A stretch of 64,000 nucleotides of DNA from Liolophura sinensis (taxonomy: Eukaryota; Mollusca; Polyplacophora; Chitonida; Chitonidae): the NCBI RefSeq assembly GCF_032854445.1, contig NC_088300.1, positions 42,401,682 to 42,465,681 of the forward strand. The letters run 5' to 3'. A program made the position numbers and the translations under genes. Within the stretch, counting starts at the first letter, position 1, and the number at the start of each line of letters is the position of its first letter. This document shows, in pieces, positions 23,401-33,895 of the stretch. The notes under the pieces are model-generated. The model was not told the DNA's origin, ran no database searches, and saw only the letters and a program-made list of their open reading frames with translations.

Positions 23401-24535
23401 GCTCATCGCTAATTCAGGTCAGTCAGGCTTTTCATTTGTCTAAGTAAGAGAACTTGTAACATATAACCATGTAATATGATCTATAGGCGTGAGGATATGT
23501 CTTTAGCCAAATTACAAATATAACTGAAGGTAAGACTGTCTTTTGCTATTTCCATTCCAGAACTCTCCGAGCTCATTTTATGTACGACTACTGTGACAAT
23601 CCAAATAAAAACTTGTTCAGCTAAGAAACTGGCACATTGGGTCTGATTCTTCCGGAATTATTCAAACCAGAAAGACAACAAGCATGGTCTTGAAGTTCAG
23701 AAGTGTTTATGATGCTCTTTAGTTCCTCAGATTCCTCATGTTTTTCCTCTCAGGGGACAGGCTTCTGAGCAAAGTTGAACCCATCAGATTCCTCATGTTT
23801 TTCTTCCCAGGTGACAAGCTGCCAAGTAAAGCTGAACACCATTAGAGTCCTCGTGTTTTTCCCCCAGGTGACAAGTTGCTGAGTAAAGCTGACGCCATCA
23901 GATTTTTCGTTTTTTTTTTTTTACCCTAGGTGACAAGCTGCTGAATAAAGCTGACGCCATTAAACTTTTCGTTTTTTGACCCTAGGTGACAAGCCGTCAA
24001 AGCTGAACACCAATGTTTTCCTCATGTTTTCCCCCTTAGGTGACAAGCTATAAAGTTTGTCACCATAATATTCCTCGTGTTTTTCTCCCAGGTGACAAGC
24101 TGCTTTAGTTGAACAGGATTAGATTCCTCATGTTTTTTCTCCCCAGGTGACAAGCTGCTAAGTAAAGCCGAACACCACGAGCACGCCACTGAGGATGAGT
24201 TGGAGAATGCAGGGTATGATAACCTGGTCTTCAACTGGGACAAATTCTCCAGACTCAAGGAACCTCGCGGAAGTTGTTCAACACTGGTTGGGAGTTCTCC
24301 CGAAAGTGCGACAGGAAGTGTTCCTGGGGACAGCCCTAAGGTGGGACACAGGTCTACAAGTAACAGTGACACAGTTTCTGACACAGGAATCGAGTCTTTG
24401 TCCACAACAAACGGCAGTTCTGGCGCCGAAGACAACAAACCCAAGGCTATTTTTCATATTTTGTCTGAAACGCCTCCTACGTCAAAAAAGCAGACGAGAC
24501 TCCTTTTGGAGGAAGAAATGTCGACACATCTCTGA
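11438..24535 (+). CDS. SLC9B: SLC9B-family Na+/H+ antiporter (NHA), 11 coding exons, 671 aa
   Basis: Exons: 11438-11942, 16699-16786, 17206-17388, 17967-18148, 19709-19818, 20310-20474, 20864-20972, 22109-22245, 22783-22860, 23348-23417, 24147-24535. All junctions are GT/AG, phases match, and the sum is 2016 nt. Family members exchange Na+ or Li+ for H+ across membranes. Recognisable blocks in NHA order: ILLRNIPGIYI (~175), VVVVLIRAGIGSD (~200), GYGVTKGIPT (~281-290), FDN (298-300), SAGPLGVICTALVA (~385), WIPKATVQAAIGSLALD (~485-503), LLTAPLGAVLI (~530). The N-terminus (~110 residues) is hydrophilic; the tail (~130 residues) is Ser/Thr-rich. Human NHA2 is 537 residues, so both ends are longer here. 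Odd: the conserved Asp-Asp pair reads Asp299-Asn300 (AAT at 18088-18090), and the usual SPAVVVP before it reads SAAAAIP. The start has A at -3 and an upstream in-frame stop. Either a functionally shifted paralogue or an inactive-site member. Confidence 0.92.
12066..13275. repeat. 71-bp minisatellite in antiporter intron 1, about 17 units
   Basis: Unit landmarks 'caccctattgcgaaattaca', 'tgagtatggttctgctcagt' and 'acagcatcgccttatggttt'. Period measured as 71 bases between successive 'accctatt' words. Variants alternate (ccgaaat, gcgtagt, gagaaat) in blocks, showing that several units were copied together. It begins about 120 bases past the exon 1 donor. Confidence 0.92.
13497..14400. repeat. 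44-bp minisatellite in antiporter intron 1, about 20 units
   Basis: Unit 'gaaattctggaagtagaaat' then 'acacctgacacagtacacaa' then 'gtag', 44 bases. Core units are nearly identical. From 14400 to about 15190 further units can still be recognised ('ggaagtacacatacacc', 'gaaattctggaagaagaaat') but are strongly diverged. Long minus-strand open frames here are by-products of the repeat. Confidence 0.92.
14401..15192. repeat. Decayed flank of the 44-bp minisatellite
   Basis: Scattered degenerate units of the 44-bp repeat with 'gaaattctgga' and 'acctgacacagtacacac' words at irregular spacing. A SINE family B tail fragment ('gagtgagtggtaggggttta', 'aacaatttttcagtcatatg') interrupts it at about 14425-14478. 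This looks like the old edge of an array whose centre has been homogenised. Confidence 0.6.
15292..15316. repeat. (TA)n microsatellite
   Basis: An uninterrupted run of about 12 TA units inside antiporter intron 1. Confidence 0.9.
15941..16204 (+). mobile_element. SINE family A, full length, perfect 15-bp target duplication
   Basis: The best copy in the window. The head carries A box 'tggctcagtcgg' and B box 'gagttcaagtccag', so it is tRNA-derived. The core includes 'ggtctgccagcaacctgcgg' and 'ccataatgctggccgccgtc', and the tail is 'aaatcaatcaaaa'. It is flanked by 'tcaatagagaaagtg' at 15926-15940 and again at 16205-16219. A perfect target duplication of this length means insertion by a LINE machinery and a fairly recent date. 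It lies in antiporter intron 1. Confidence 0.93.
18380..19420 (+). mobile_element. Decayed non-LTR retrotransposon (LINE) reverse-transcriptase fragment
   Basis: Located in antiporter intron 4. Translated pieces carry the usual RT landmarks in order: SSPGVDGI followed by LKLVASYIRKPLVHIIN, then ENYRLIS, then DSQYGFRSNHST and LSKAFDTVD. These are typical of the CR1/Jockey-like non-LTR group, though the exact clade cannot be set by eye. Several frame changes and stops separate the pieces, so it is long dead. Neither end could be fixed. Confidence 0.8.
20535..20705 (-). repeat. SINE family A, 5'-truncated
   Basis: Minus-strand copy holding the tail 'gtgaaatattcttgagtacg' and the core up to 'ccggccgtacgtgggaagg'. 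The tRNA-like head is missing. It lies in antiporter intron 6, about 160 bases before exon 7. Confidence 0.85.
20945..21300 (+). repeat. 67-bp tandem repeat containing the exon 7 donor, about 5 units
   Basis: Units start at about 20945, 21011, 21078, 21138, 21205 and 21272. Each has a copy of the last ~28 bases of antiporter exon 7 ('aggatttggactgggagg'), the donor context 'ttggttagtat', and 'gctgagtttaccttaccacg'. Weaker units reach about 21630. The first unit is the real exon edge (donor at 20973). Reading through the first donor meets TAG at once, so use of a downstream copy would give a truncated protein. Confidence 0.88.
23748..24168 (+). repeat. 50-60-bp tandem repeat containing the exon 11 acceptor, 8 units
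   Basis: Units of the form 'cctcatgtttttctccccag' + 'gtgacaagctgctaagtaaa' + 'gccgaacacca'. AG acceptor copies precede positions near 23755, 23811, 23869, 23929, 23985, 24041, 24092 and 24147. The last is the real start of exon 11. Each upstream copy has its own pyrimidine tract, so all are plausible 3' splice sites. At 23811 the in-phase reading would stop after 11 codons or so. Confidence 0.88.
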
Positions 24536-25436
24536 CTATTAACCCGGTGAATTCATTTTTACACAGCTGTATTTTACTTCTTGATTTTTATTTTTTGATA
24601 TTTCGTTATGTACAAAATGATATTGTTAATGAAGCATTATGTAATTAGTGCGCAGAAGATCTTCTAGTCGGATGTGCAGATTATATCTTTGCTTACCGGT
24701 AACTACATTGTCCTAAATTGTCCTAATCTATGATTACTGTGGAAGTTTATATGTAAGGAGAACATTTATAACTACTCAATATTTCTTCTGAAATTCCATT
24801 TAAAGTGTTTTTGCGTTTACAATATAAACTTGCATAACCAAGTAAAGAGACCAGAAATGCATGTAAGTGTACATATAGTAAGGGAAAAACCATACATGGC
24901 GCTTTCCACAAATTTTTTACAGACTGCTAAAATTACCGTAAGTGTCTCCACCAAACGTGTATCATGTAGTAACATACAGAGTCGCACCATTACGGATACA
25001 GGTATACAAACTACGACAAATTGTTAATACGCATCATACATCCTTTAAAAAAACATTATGGCGCCACTTGAATATATTTCCTCGCCTAATGGCCATTCGC
25101 GTCAAAGCGGGCCTGACCTTCTCTTGTGCATGTCATGTGTCTTACTCAACAAAACAAGGTTATGTTTTATGTCAGGCGGGAAACGTTCCCCAATCCCGTT
25201 ATAGCCGGGCTGCTTTCCATAAAAGATATCTGTATTCCACTCCGCATTCTCTAGATGTATTGCGGCATGGCTGATTTTTTGTTGTTGTATTTAGACATAT
25301 GGCTTCATTAAAGGCTCTCTGTTTTACGTTCATAAATGGCTTTTATTATTTTCTCACCGTGACAAATATGCATGAACCGTGTCTATACCCGTAGTTTTCG
25401 TCATTGTTCGTAGGGTGTCATCCCACCATAGTTGGA
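24536..25436. other. Antiporter 3' UTR and flank; nothing else seen
   Basis: Follows the antiporter stop. I did not find a canonical AATAAA close by. No coding or repeat signal stands out. Confidence 0.4.
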
Positions 25437-25800
25437 CTGTTTCGGAGGCCTAATGGTTACAATGTCACCTGGAAGTCAAGAAATCAGGGATGAAACCCCG
25501 GTCGGGTCGTACCAAAGACTTTAAAAATGGTACTTGTTTCTACCTCGCTTGACGCTCAGCACAGAGAGGTTAGAACAAGTAAACAGGGCTGGTTGGTCCG
25601 ATGTCAGTATAATGTGAGACTGGGTGGGGTGTCATGTATGGTGTTTTCGGCACGATTGTTCAGTGACGACAGCGGTTTGTCGGCATTTCTCTCGCCAAGA
25701 AAACATATTATTTGTACATATACCTAATGACTCCTCGTCGTTATATGACTGAAAAATTTCTAAGTACGGCGTAAAACCCCAAGCATTCATTCATTCATTC
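25437..25800 (+). mobile_element. tRNA-derived SINE, family C
   Basis: Head 'ggaggcctaatggttacaat' and B box-like 'gggatgaaaccccggtcggg', then 'cataccaaagactttaaaaa'-type core (here 'cgtaccaaagactttaaaaa'), ending in 'gtacggcgtaaaaccccaag' and (CATT)n. Related copies are at 43500-43760 and 44225-44560. The tail resembles that of families A and B, so the three may share a 3' end used by the same LINE. Confidence 0.75.
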
Positions 25801-25984
25801 CGGCCATTGCTGACTTTCTGCAATAGGACTTTTCCTATTGTTTAGCGTTGACAAACCGTATATAGTTTATCGTTATGACTATAAAATACCTTTTATTTAG
25901 TTGACCTGCAGCTAGAAAATGTCGAATTTAACGCTTATAAATAAGAGAATTTCCAAAAGCCATGCATCTTGACGCTGAGGGTCA

Positions 25985-27190
25985 AATGATCAATCCAGTT
26001 GCCACTGCTAACACGGTACAGTGCCATCATTAACCCTGCGGTGTTGCTCAAAATTGAAGGTCCAAAAATGGTCCGACGGTTAGTCACAAAGTACAGTTCC
26101 ACCATTAACCCTGCTGTACTGCCCAGAAACAAACGTCCAAAAATAATCAAACCCTTAGTCAACAGTCACAAGCTACCGTGCCATCATTAACCCTGTGGTA
26201 CTGCTCAGAAATAAAGGTCCAAAACCAATCAAACCCTTAGTCAACAGTCACAAGCTACCGTGCCATCATTAACCCTGTGGTACTGCTCAGAAATAAAGGT
26301 CCAAAACCAATCAAACCCTTAGTCAACAGTCACAAGCTACCGTGCCATCATTAACCCTGTGGTACTGCTCAGAAATAAAGGTCCAAAACCAATCAAACCC
26401 TTAGTCAACAGTCACAAGCTACCGTGCCATCATTAACCCTGTGGTACTGCTCAGAAATAAAGGTCCAAAACCAATCAAACCCTTAGTCAACAGTCACAAG
26501 CTACCGTGCCATCATTAACCCTGTGGTACTGCTCAGAAATAAAGGCCCAAAACCAATCAAACCCTTAGTCAACAGTCACAAGCTATCGTGCCATCATTAA
26601 CCCTGCGGTACTGCTCAGAAATAAAGGTCCAAAACCAATCAAACCCTTAGTCAACAGTCACAAGCTACCGTGCCATCATTAACCCTGTGGTACTGCTCAG
26701 AAGTAAAGGTCCAAAACCAATCAAACCCTTAGTCAACAGTCACAAGCTACCGTGCCATCATTAACCCTGCGGTACTGCTCAGAAATAAAGGGTCCAAAAC
26801 CAATCAAACCCTTAGTCAACAGTCACAAGCTACCGTGCTATCATTAACCCTGCTGTACTGCTCAGAAATAAAGGGTCCAAAACCAATCAAACCCTTAGTC
26901 AACAGTCACAAGCTATCGTGCCATCATTAACCCTGCGGTACTGCTCAGAAATAAAGGTCCAAAAGCAATCAAACCCTTAGTCAACAGTCAAAAGCTATCG
27001 TGCCATCATTAACCCTGCGTTACTGCTCAGAAATAAATGTTCAACAATAATCAAACCTCTAGTCAACGGTACTGCGCCATCATTAACCGTGCAACATTTC
27101 TCAGAAATAAAGGCCCAAAAATAGTCAAACCCTCAGTCACTGCTCACAGTGTACAGTGCCATCAATTACCGCGCGGTACTGCTCAGAATT
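25985..27190. repeat. 82-bp minisatellite, about 14 units
   Basis: Unit landmarks 'cagtcacaagctaccgtgcc', 'atcattaaccctgtggtact' and 'gctcagaaataaaggtccaa'. Period measured as 82 bases. Units between 26160 and 26980 are nearly identical, while both edges are diverged. Confidence 0.92.
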
Positions 27191-27661
27191 TAAGGCCCAA
27201 AACACAAGCTGAGCGGAAGGCTACGGTATGTACAGAAACAGCACAGTATTTTGTGTACATTTAGTCAGTGGTCACTTGGTACAGTGTATACAGCTACTGT
27301 ATTGCAGCTGATCGTTATTATCATGTCACACTCCTAGTTGTGTTCGAAAAAAGGTAGTTCACCACCATTGCAGGGAGACAGCAGAGAATGATGAGTTTTT
27401 ACTAAGTTTGTAACTGACTTGTTTGGACGGGGTAATGTTGATCGATCGCACATATCACCTGTCCCACCAAGCAACGTCATATATCACTAAACCCATCAGG
27501 GACCTGCCTTAGAAAAGATGTTGCATGGTGATGTATCTCTTCACTCTTCTCATATGATGTCATGGAAGTTACAGCAGCCGTATGCTGCGTAAGAAAGGGT
27601 AATTCATGGACGCCCTTTCTTACAAGTTTCAGAAAGACCCACAAGCCATATTGGCCATATT

Positions 27662-27838
27662 GGTGAGAGAAAACCGGTCTTTAACAAGCACTCCCAAGAT
27701 TGGCCATGGTGGCCAGCAACCTACAGATGGTTGTGGGTTTCCTCCCACAATAATGCTGGCCGCCGTCATACAAGTGAAATATTCTTGAGTACGGCGTAAA
27801 ACACCAATCAAATAAATAAATAAATAAACAAATAATAG
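27662..27838 (+). repeat. SINE family A, 5'-truncated
   Basis: Carries 'ggccagcaacctacagatgg', 'aatgctggccgccgtcatac', 'attcttgagtacggcgtaaa' and an (AAAT)n tail. The head is missing. Confidence 0.85.
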
Positions 27839-28021
27839 TTGGTTGTAACGAAGGCCCTAGAAGCATGGAGAGTAGGGAAATGTAGGTGGTTATACAAGAA
27901 TTTATCAACAGTTCATCCAAGTGTAGTCAGGTACAATCTCTCTTTTATTGTCAACTTGTTATTTTTGTTGCTAAAACAGAATTGCTACCCATAATAATAT
28001 TGTTTTACTTCATCCCGCACA

Positions 28022-28139
28022 GGTAACAACGGGCACATTTGTGAAGAGACCATACATCTTCCTGGTGTTTAATATCAGAACTGATGGCATACTGATAGCA
28101 GCCCATATTGCTGCACTTTTCCTGGATTTCTATAAATGA
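28022..28139 (+). other. Possible terminal exon, unidentified
   Basis: After a good acceptor (pyrimidine tract then 'cccgcacag') comes an open frame of 38 codons ending in TGA, encoding GTFVKRPYIFLVFN and later AAHIAALFLDFYK. It looks protein-like but I know no family and see no partner exon upstream. It could be chance. Confidence 0.15.
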
Positions 28140-28502
28140 ATTACATATACATATACAAAATTATGTACTTAAACAACAGTGAAACAAGTACAAATTTCAA
28201 ATCCATACTTACACAGCAAGTTTAAAACAATTTCACGGAGACATAACAGATAACGCGCCATAACAGAAATTTATCAACCATAATATTGCATTCCAGCAAA
28301 ACAAGACCACAAATCAGCCAATATCTCATTCTGATAGATGGCTGAATACAGAGCAGAAGACGAAAAGATTTAGACTGCCCAAATAAATACAAATTGAGAC
28401 AACACAGAAAAAGTATTGGCAGTAATTGGTCAAAATTAAATCTAGCATAACAAAGGAAATACGGTATACAAACAAGAGGCAAGTCACAAGCTGAGACTTA
28501 AG

Positions 28503-29900
28503 TCCATATGGCCACTGAAGTGTCATTCCTCATAATAAACAAGGCTTCAGTCCACATGGCCACTGAAGTGTCAGTCCTCATAACAAACAAGGCTTCAGTC
28601 CACATGGCCAACGAAGTGTCAGTCCTCATAACCATCAAGGCTTCAATCCATATGGCCACCAAAGTGTCAGTCCTCATAACCAACAAGGCTTCAGTCCATA
28701 TGGCCACCAAAGTGTTAGTCCTCATAACCATCAAGGCTTCAGTCCACATGGTCACTGAAGTGTCAGTCCTCATTACCAACAAGTCTTCAGTCCATATAGC
28801 AACCAAAGTGTCAGTCCTCATAACCAACAAGGCTTCAGTCCACATGGCCAACAAAGTGTCATTCCTCATAACCATCAAGGCTTCAGTCCACACGGCCACC
28901 GAAGTGTCATTCCTCATAACCAACAAGTCTTCAGTCCACATCGCCACCAAAGTGTCAGTCCTCATAACCATCAAGGTTTCAGTAAAACATGGCCACCAAA
29001 GTGTCAGTCCTCATAACCATCAAGGCTTCAGTCAACACGGCCACCAAAGTGTCAGTCCTCATAACCAACAAGGCTTCAGTCCATATGGCCACCGAAGTGT
29101 CAGTCCTCATAACCAACAAGTCTTCAGTCCATATAGCCACCAAAGTGTCAGTCCTCATAACCAACAAGTCTTCAGTCCACATGGCCACCAAAGTGTCAGT
29201 CCTCATAACCATCAAGGTTTCAATCCATATGGCCACCAAAGTGTCAGTCTTCATATCCAACAAGTCTTCAGTCCACATGGCCACCAAAGTGTCAGTCATA
29301 ACCATCAAGGTTTCAGTCCATATGGCCACCAAAGTGTCAGTCCTCATAACCATCAAGGCTTCAGTCAACACGGCCACCAAAGTGTCAGTCCTCATAACCA
29401 TCAAGGCTTCAGTCCATATGGCCACCAAAGTGTCAGTCCTCATAACCAACAAGTCTTCAGTCCATATAGCAACCAAAGTGTCAGTCCTCATAACCATCAA
29501 GGTTTCAGTCCACATGGTCACCAAAGTGTCAGTCCTCATAACAAACAAGGCTTCAGTCCATATGGCCACCAAAGTGTCAGTCCTCATAACCATCAAGGCT
29601 TCAGTCCACATGGCCACCAAAGTGTCAGTCCTCATAACCATCAAGGTTTCAGTCCACATGGCCACCAAAGTGTCAGTCCTCATAACCATCAAGGCTTCAG
29701 TCAACACGGCCACCAAAGTGTCAGTCCTCATAACCAACAAGGCTTCAGTCCACATGGCCAACGAAGTGTCAGTCCTCATAACAAACAAGGCTTCAGTCCA
29801 TATGGCCACCAAAGTGTCAGTCCTCATAACCATCAAGGCTTCAGTCCACATGGCCACCAAAGTGTCAGTCCTTCTAACCAACAAGGCTTCAATTCACATT
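28503..29900. repeat. 48-bp minisatellite, about 29 units
   Basis: Unit 'catggccaccaaagtgtcag' then 'tcctcataaccatcaaggct' then 'tcagtcca', 48 bases (16 codons). Three frames stay open across much of the array, including a 464-codon + frame with GHQSVSPHNHQGFSPY repeats. Variation is not confined to third codon positions, one unit near 28983 changes the frame, and no splice sites or unique flanks are seen. I read it as noncoding. Confidence 0.9.
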
Positions 29901-30054
29901 AGCACTACAGATCTATTCATGAACACAAAAGCTTTAAGGCCACAAGAGCACTATGCATCTAGTCCACATGAACACAAAAGCTCTAAGATCCAGTCCACAT
30001 GAGCAATGAAGCTTTAATCCACAAGAGCACTACAGATTTAATCCACATGAACAC
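29901..30054. repeat. Degenerate repeat linking two minisatellites
   Basis: Loose repeats of 'cacatgaacacaaaagct' and 'ccacaagagcacta' sit between the 48-bp and 35-bp arrays and share words with both. Confidence 0.5.
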
Positions 30055-30880
30055 AAAAGAATCAGAATCTACACCATCACTAGGACACCAAGGAATCAGT
30101 CTACACATAAAGCACTAGGACACTAAGGAATCAGTCTACATATAAAGCACTAGGACACTAGGGAATCAGTCTACAATAAAGCACTAGGACACTAAGGAAT
30201 CAGTCTACATATAAAGCACTAGGACACTAGGGAATCAGTCTACAATAAAGCACTAGGACACTAGGGAATCAGTCTACATATAAACCACTAGGACACTAGG
30301 GAATCAGTCTACATATAATGCACTAGAACACTAAGGAATCAGTCTACACAATAAAGCACTAGGACACTAGGGAATCAGTCTAGATATAAAGCAGTAGGAC
30401 ACCAGGGAATCAGTCTACAATAAAGCACTAGGACATTAAGGAATCAGTCTACACATTAAAGCACTAGGACACTAAGGAATCAGGCTACATATAAAGCACT
30501 AGGGCACCAAGGAATCAGTCTACATGTAAAGCCATATGACACCAAGGAATCAGTCTACAATAAAGCACTAGGACACTACGGAATCCGTCTACATGTAAAG
30601 CCAAGGACACCAAGGAGTCAATCTACATATAAAGCACTAGGTCACCAAGGAATCAGTCTACACATAAACCGCTAGGACACTAAGGAATCAGTCTACACAT
30701 AAAGCACTAGGACACTAAGGAATCACTCTACACATAAAGAACTAGGACACTAAGGAATCAGTCTACATATAAAGCACTAGGTCACTAGGGAATCAGTCTA
30801 CATATAAAGCACTAGGTCACTAAGGAATAAGTCTACACATAAAGCACTAGGACCCTAAGGAATCAGTCTACATGAGGATT
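30055..30880. repeat. About 35-bp minisatellite, about 23 units
   Basis: Unit 'ataaagcactaggacactaa' then 'ggaatcagtctaca', with 34-37 base spacing caused by small changes at the unit junction. It is directly downstream of the 48-bp array. Confidence 0.9.
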
Positions 30881-31445
30881 AAGGATTTGTCCACATCTGC
30901 ACTAACTTCATTATAAACCCTCCTCTAAACAGCAATATTAGATGTCAGACATCTATACAACATAAACATGATTAGTACAATGATGATATATCAGGATCAC
31001 CGGTTAACAGACTGCGATTAAATTGTATACCACTGGTAATATCAGAGTAAATTTGAAACACTTGACAGAACTGACCAAGGAATGCAACTTTTATGTTTAG
31101 ATTATATACAATAAAATTATGCCAACCAAAAAACCTAGAAACTAAGTACACGTTAACCCCTTAACATAATGAATACAAAAAATATTTAGAGAAGTCCAGG
31201 CTTCAAGTAGCACCAAGAAATGCTGACCGCTAAAATGATGCATTGCTTAGTCCATTTTTGTGCTTCAGTTACATTTTCCATTGCTATTTAAAATATATGC
31301 ATCGGAACAGATGAATGTCCAAGAACTAAAATAATTAAATAATACCAGAAATACTAACATCACGGTTTAAAAAAACATGCTGCCATACAATAATTAACTC
31401 AAGCCAGGTATAACAACAAGAAAAAAAAAATGAATACCAAGCAGA

Positions 31446-31810
31446 GTGAGTGAGTGCTTGGGGTTTAACGTCGTACTCAACAATTTTTCAGTCATATGAC
31501 GACGAAGGAATCATTAGGGTGCATGCACGTGTAATGTGCCTCCTTGTTGCAGGACGGATTTCCACCGCTCTTTTATTTAGTGCTGCATCACTGAGACGAC
31601 TTACCGAAGGCAAGTAAGCCGCCCCGCCCGAGCCATTATACTGATACGGGTCAACCAGTCGTTGCACTATCCCCTTCATGCTGAACGCCAAGCGAGGAAG
31701 TTACAACTTCCTCTTTTAAAGTCTTAGGTGTGACTCGACCAAGGATTGATCCTGGATCTACCGGTCCCGAAGCGGACGCTCTACCAACTGTGCTATCCGG
31801 GCCGGTCAAT
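31446..31810 (-). mobile_element. tRNA-derived SINE, family B, full length with target duplication
   Basis: On the minus strand it starts at a tRNA-like head ('cagttggtagagcgtccgct') and ends in 'taaaccccaagcactcactc'. The core contains 'cgggcggggcggcttacttg' and 'taaaagaggaagttgtaact'. It is flanked by 'ataccaagcaga' at 31434-31445 and 31811-31822. Other copies: 42745-43070, 43824-44140, 51165-51480, and a fragment near 14425. Confidence 0.88.
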
Positions 31811-31822
31811 ATACCAAGCAGA

Positions 31823-33895
31823 AGACGAAAAGATTTAGACTTTTGTGTACCAATGTATTCATGAGCCCACATTTGAAAGTGAAAACATTATTTCCCATCA
31901 ATTTGTAAACTGAAGCAGTCAGTTCAACCATTTGGACAACAGTTCATGATCAAACCTGTAAAACATCCCTCACACAAAACGTAACCCCACAGATGCATGT
32001 GCATTCAACCTCGCAGAGAGGCAATTGAAAAAGTACACACTATAATTGGAATGCTTACTGCTGGGTACAAGAGCATAAACACTGCACTATTCGCATTAAC
32101 ATCAAGTGAATATTAAGATCACAATCTTGATAATCTGTGGCATTATTTGACATATCATATCTATAACAGAGATGAATGGAACTACACCCACCATTTCTAC
32201 AACTATTGCACATACAGTGTACTAATATCCTAAAACACAGAATCTTGCACTATTATATGAGTAACATTTGTAACAACGAATTATTTTAGGTGATACATGT
32301 ATCACTGAGGCCATGATCGCACACGGATAATCAGACAGATCAAATATATCAGTTTTACATCTGGAATGAAGGCTCTGTTTGTTCAAAAGTGGCTTAACAG
32401 TTACCAGTAAGCCAGGCATAATTTAATAGTTGGTACCAGTTTGGTCTCAATAAAGACCTAGTTATAGGCCTACTTTGGTCCAGGCTTAAGTGAATACATC
32501 CAGACAAGTTGAACTCTTCAAACATGTACACTAGTGAACAACTGGCCTCTGCCTCAAGCGATCTTAGACTTAAGTCAAAATTTTAATCACTCATTTTCAT
32601 ACACTCCACTCTGTTATTTTTGTGCAATACCTTCCCCAGGATTTACGTTGTCCAGCAATATTTTGTTACATCAGAAATAACAATTTTAAAATTGGCCTGG
32701 CCCAAATCTCACAAGGTCATATAGCGTAAGACTGCTATGTCCACCGCCAAACAACGAGATGAGCAGGTCCTGAAGTTTGGACCACAAATATCACTTGTAG
32801 CGAATAATACATCAGTGTGCAGTGACAACTGGTCATGCACAATGCAAGATGCAATATGACCTAATGGCTTCCCTCACAAACACTGGTCAGAACAAACTCT
32901 TCCTTTTCTTAATGTTATTCCAAATCCTTCAAACACTGGTTCCTGGAATGAAACATCATGTACAGTTTTACAACACATCATGTTCAATTCGAATTTTCTA
33001 AGATAGTCTGAACACAATGGCTGGAAAAAATCAGGACAGCAGTTTGTTCACACAATATTATCTCAAAGATGATCTCCATCTCTAACAAATACACGTGTTT
33101 AATAGATGGTATAAACACATCAAACCTCATGTTTTCTGAAGTTACAAATTATGTCAGGGCGATATCTAGAAAAATACTGAAGGTTCTCATCCCAAACTTT
33201 GAAAGTGACCATGCGTAAAGAAATTTGATAAAACCTAACTCAAAATGATGCTTTCTGAGAACTTAATAAGACTCGTCAATGAAAGAAATTTCATTGGTAC
33301 ACCATATCTATATTAGTTCAATATACTTATTACATGTAGTTTTACTCAAGCTTGGTCAGTTTGGGAGCCCAAATGTTTTCTGGAGCTAAAATGGATCTTG
33401 ATTCAGTCCGACATGCAGCCATTGTGAATTATGCACACAGAAAATCAAATCATTCTGGTCTCATACTCAACATAGAAACAAGACTGAAAATGGAGGTAAT
33501 ATAACTAGTTTAAAATGAAAACATCACCTGAGATATGGCCATCTTAAACGTGTTCTGACACATACACAGAGTTCTTATTTAAACAGATGATCATAGCTTT
33601 AATATTGGTTGCATGCTGGTCTGGCTCTTGAGAAGTAGCAAAGAGTTATTTTTGTGTACTGCACTGATGAAAGTTTGCTTAGTATGCTAGCATCCTGCAT
33701 ACAATAGCCAACTTCCACCAAGCCAATTTTAACATAAATCCAAATTTAAAATGTATATTAAGTGCTTATTTTTGGATCATAAGAGTTAAAACCCTAAGAT
33801 CCTAAGAGGTTTAAAAAGTGTAGAAAAGAAATTCTTAGTAAAATCAACTAGAGCTTAATACAATGTAGCTACTTACATGAGAATTTCATGTGTAT
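31823..33895. other. Downstream flank of the SR gene; no gene seen
   Basis: AT-rich, with short frames only. It probably holds the 3' UTR of the minus-strand SR gene that ends at 33896. I could not pick a polyadenylation signal with confidence. Confidence 0.4.

Noticed and set aside
28508-30002. 464- and 337-codon frames over the 48-bp array as a repetitive secreted or structural protein
   Set aside because: Variation ignores codon positions, frames shift within the array, and there is no unique flanking coding sequence.
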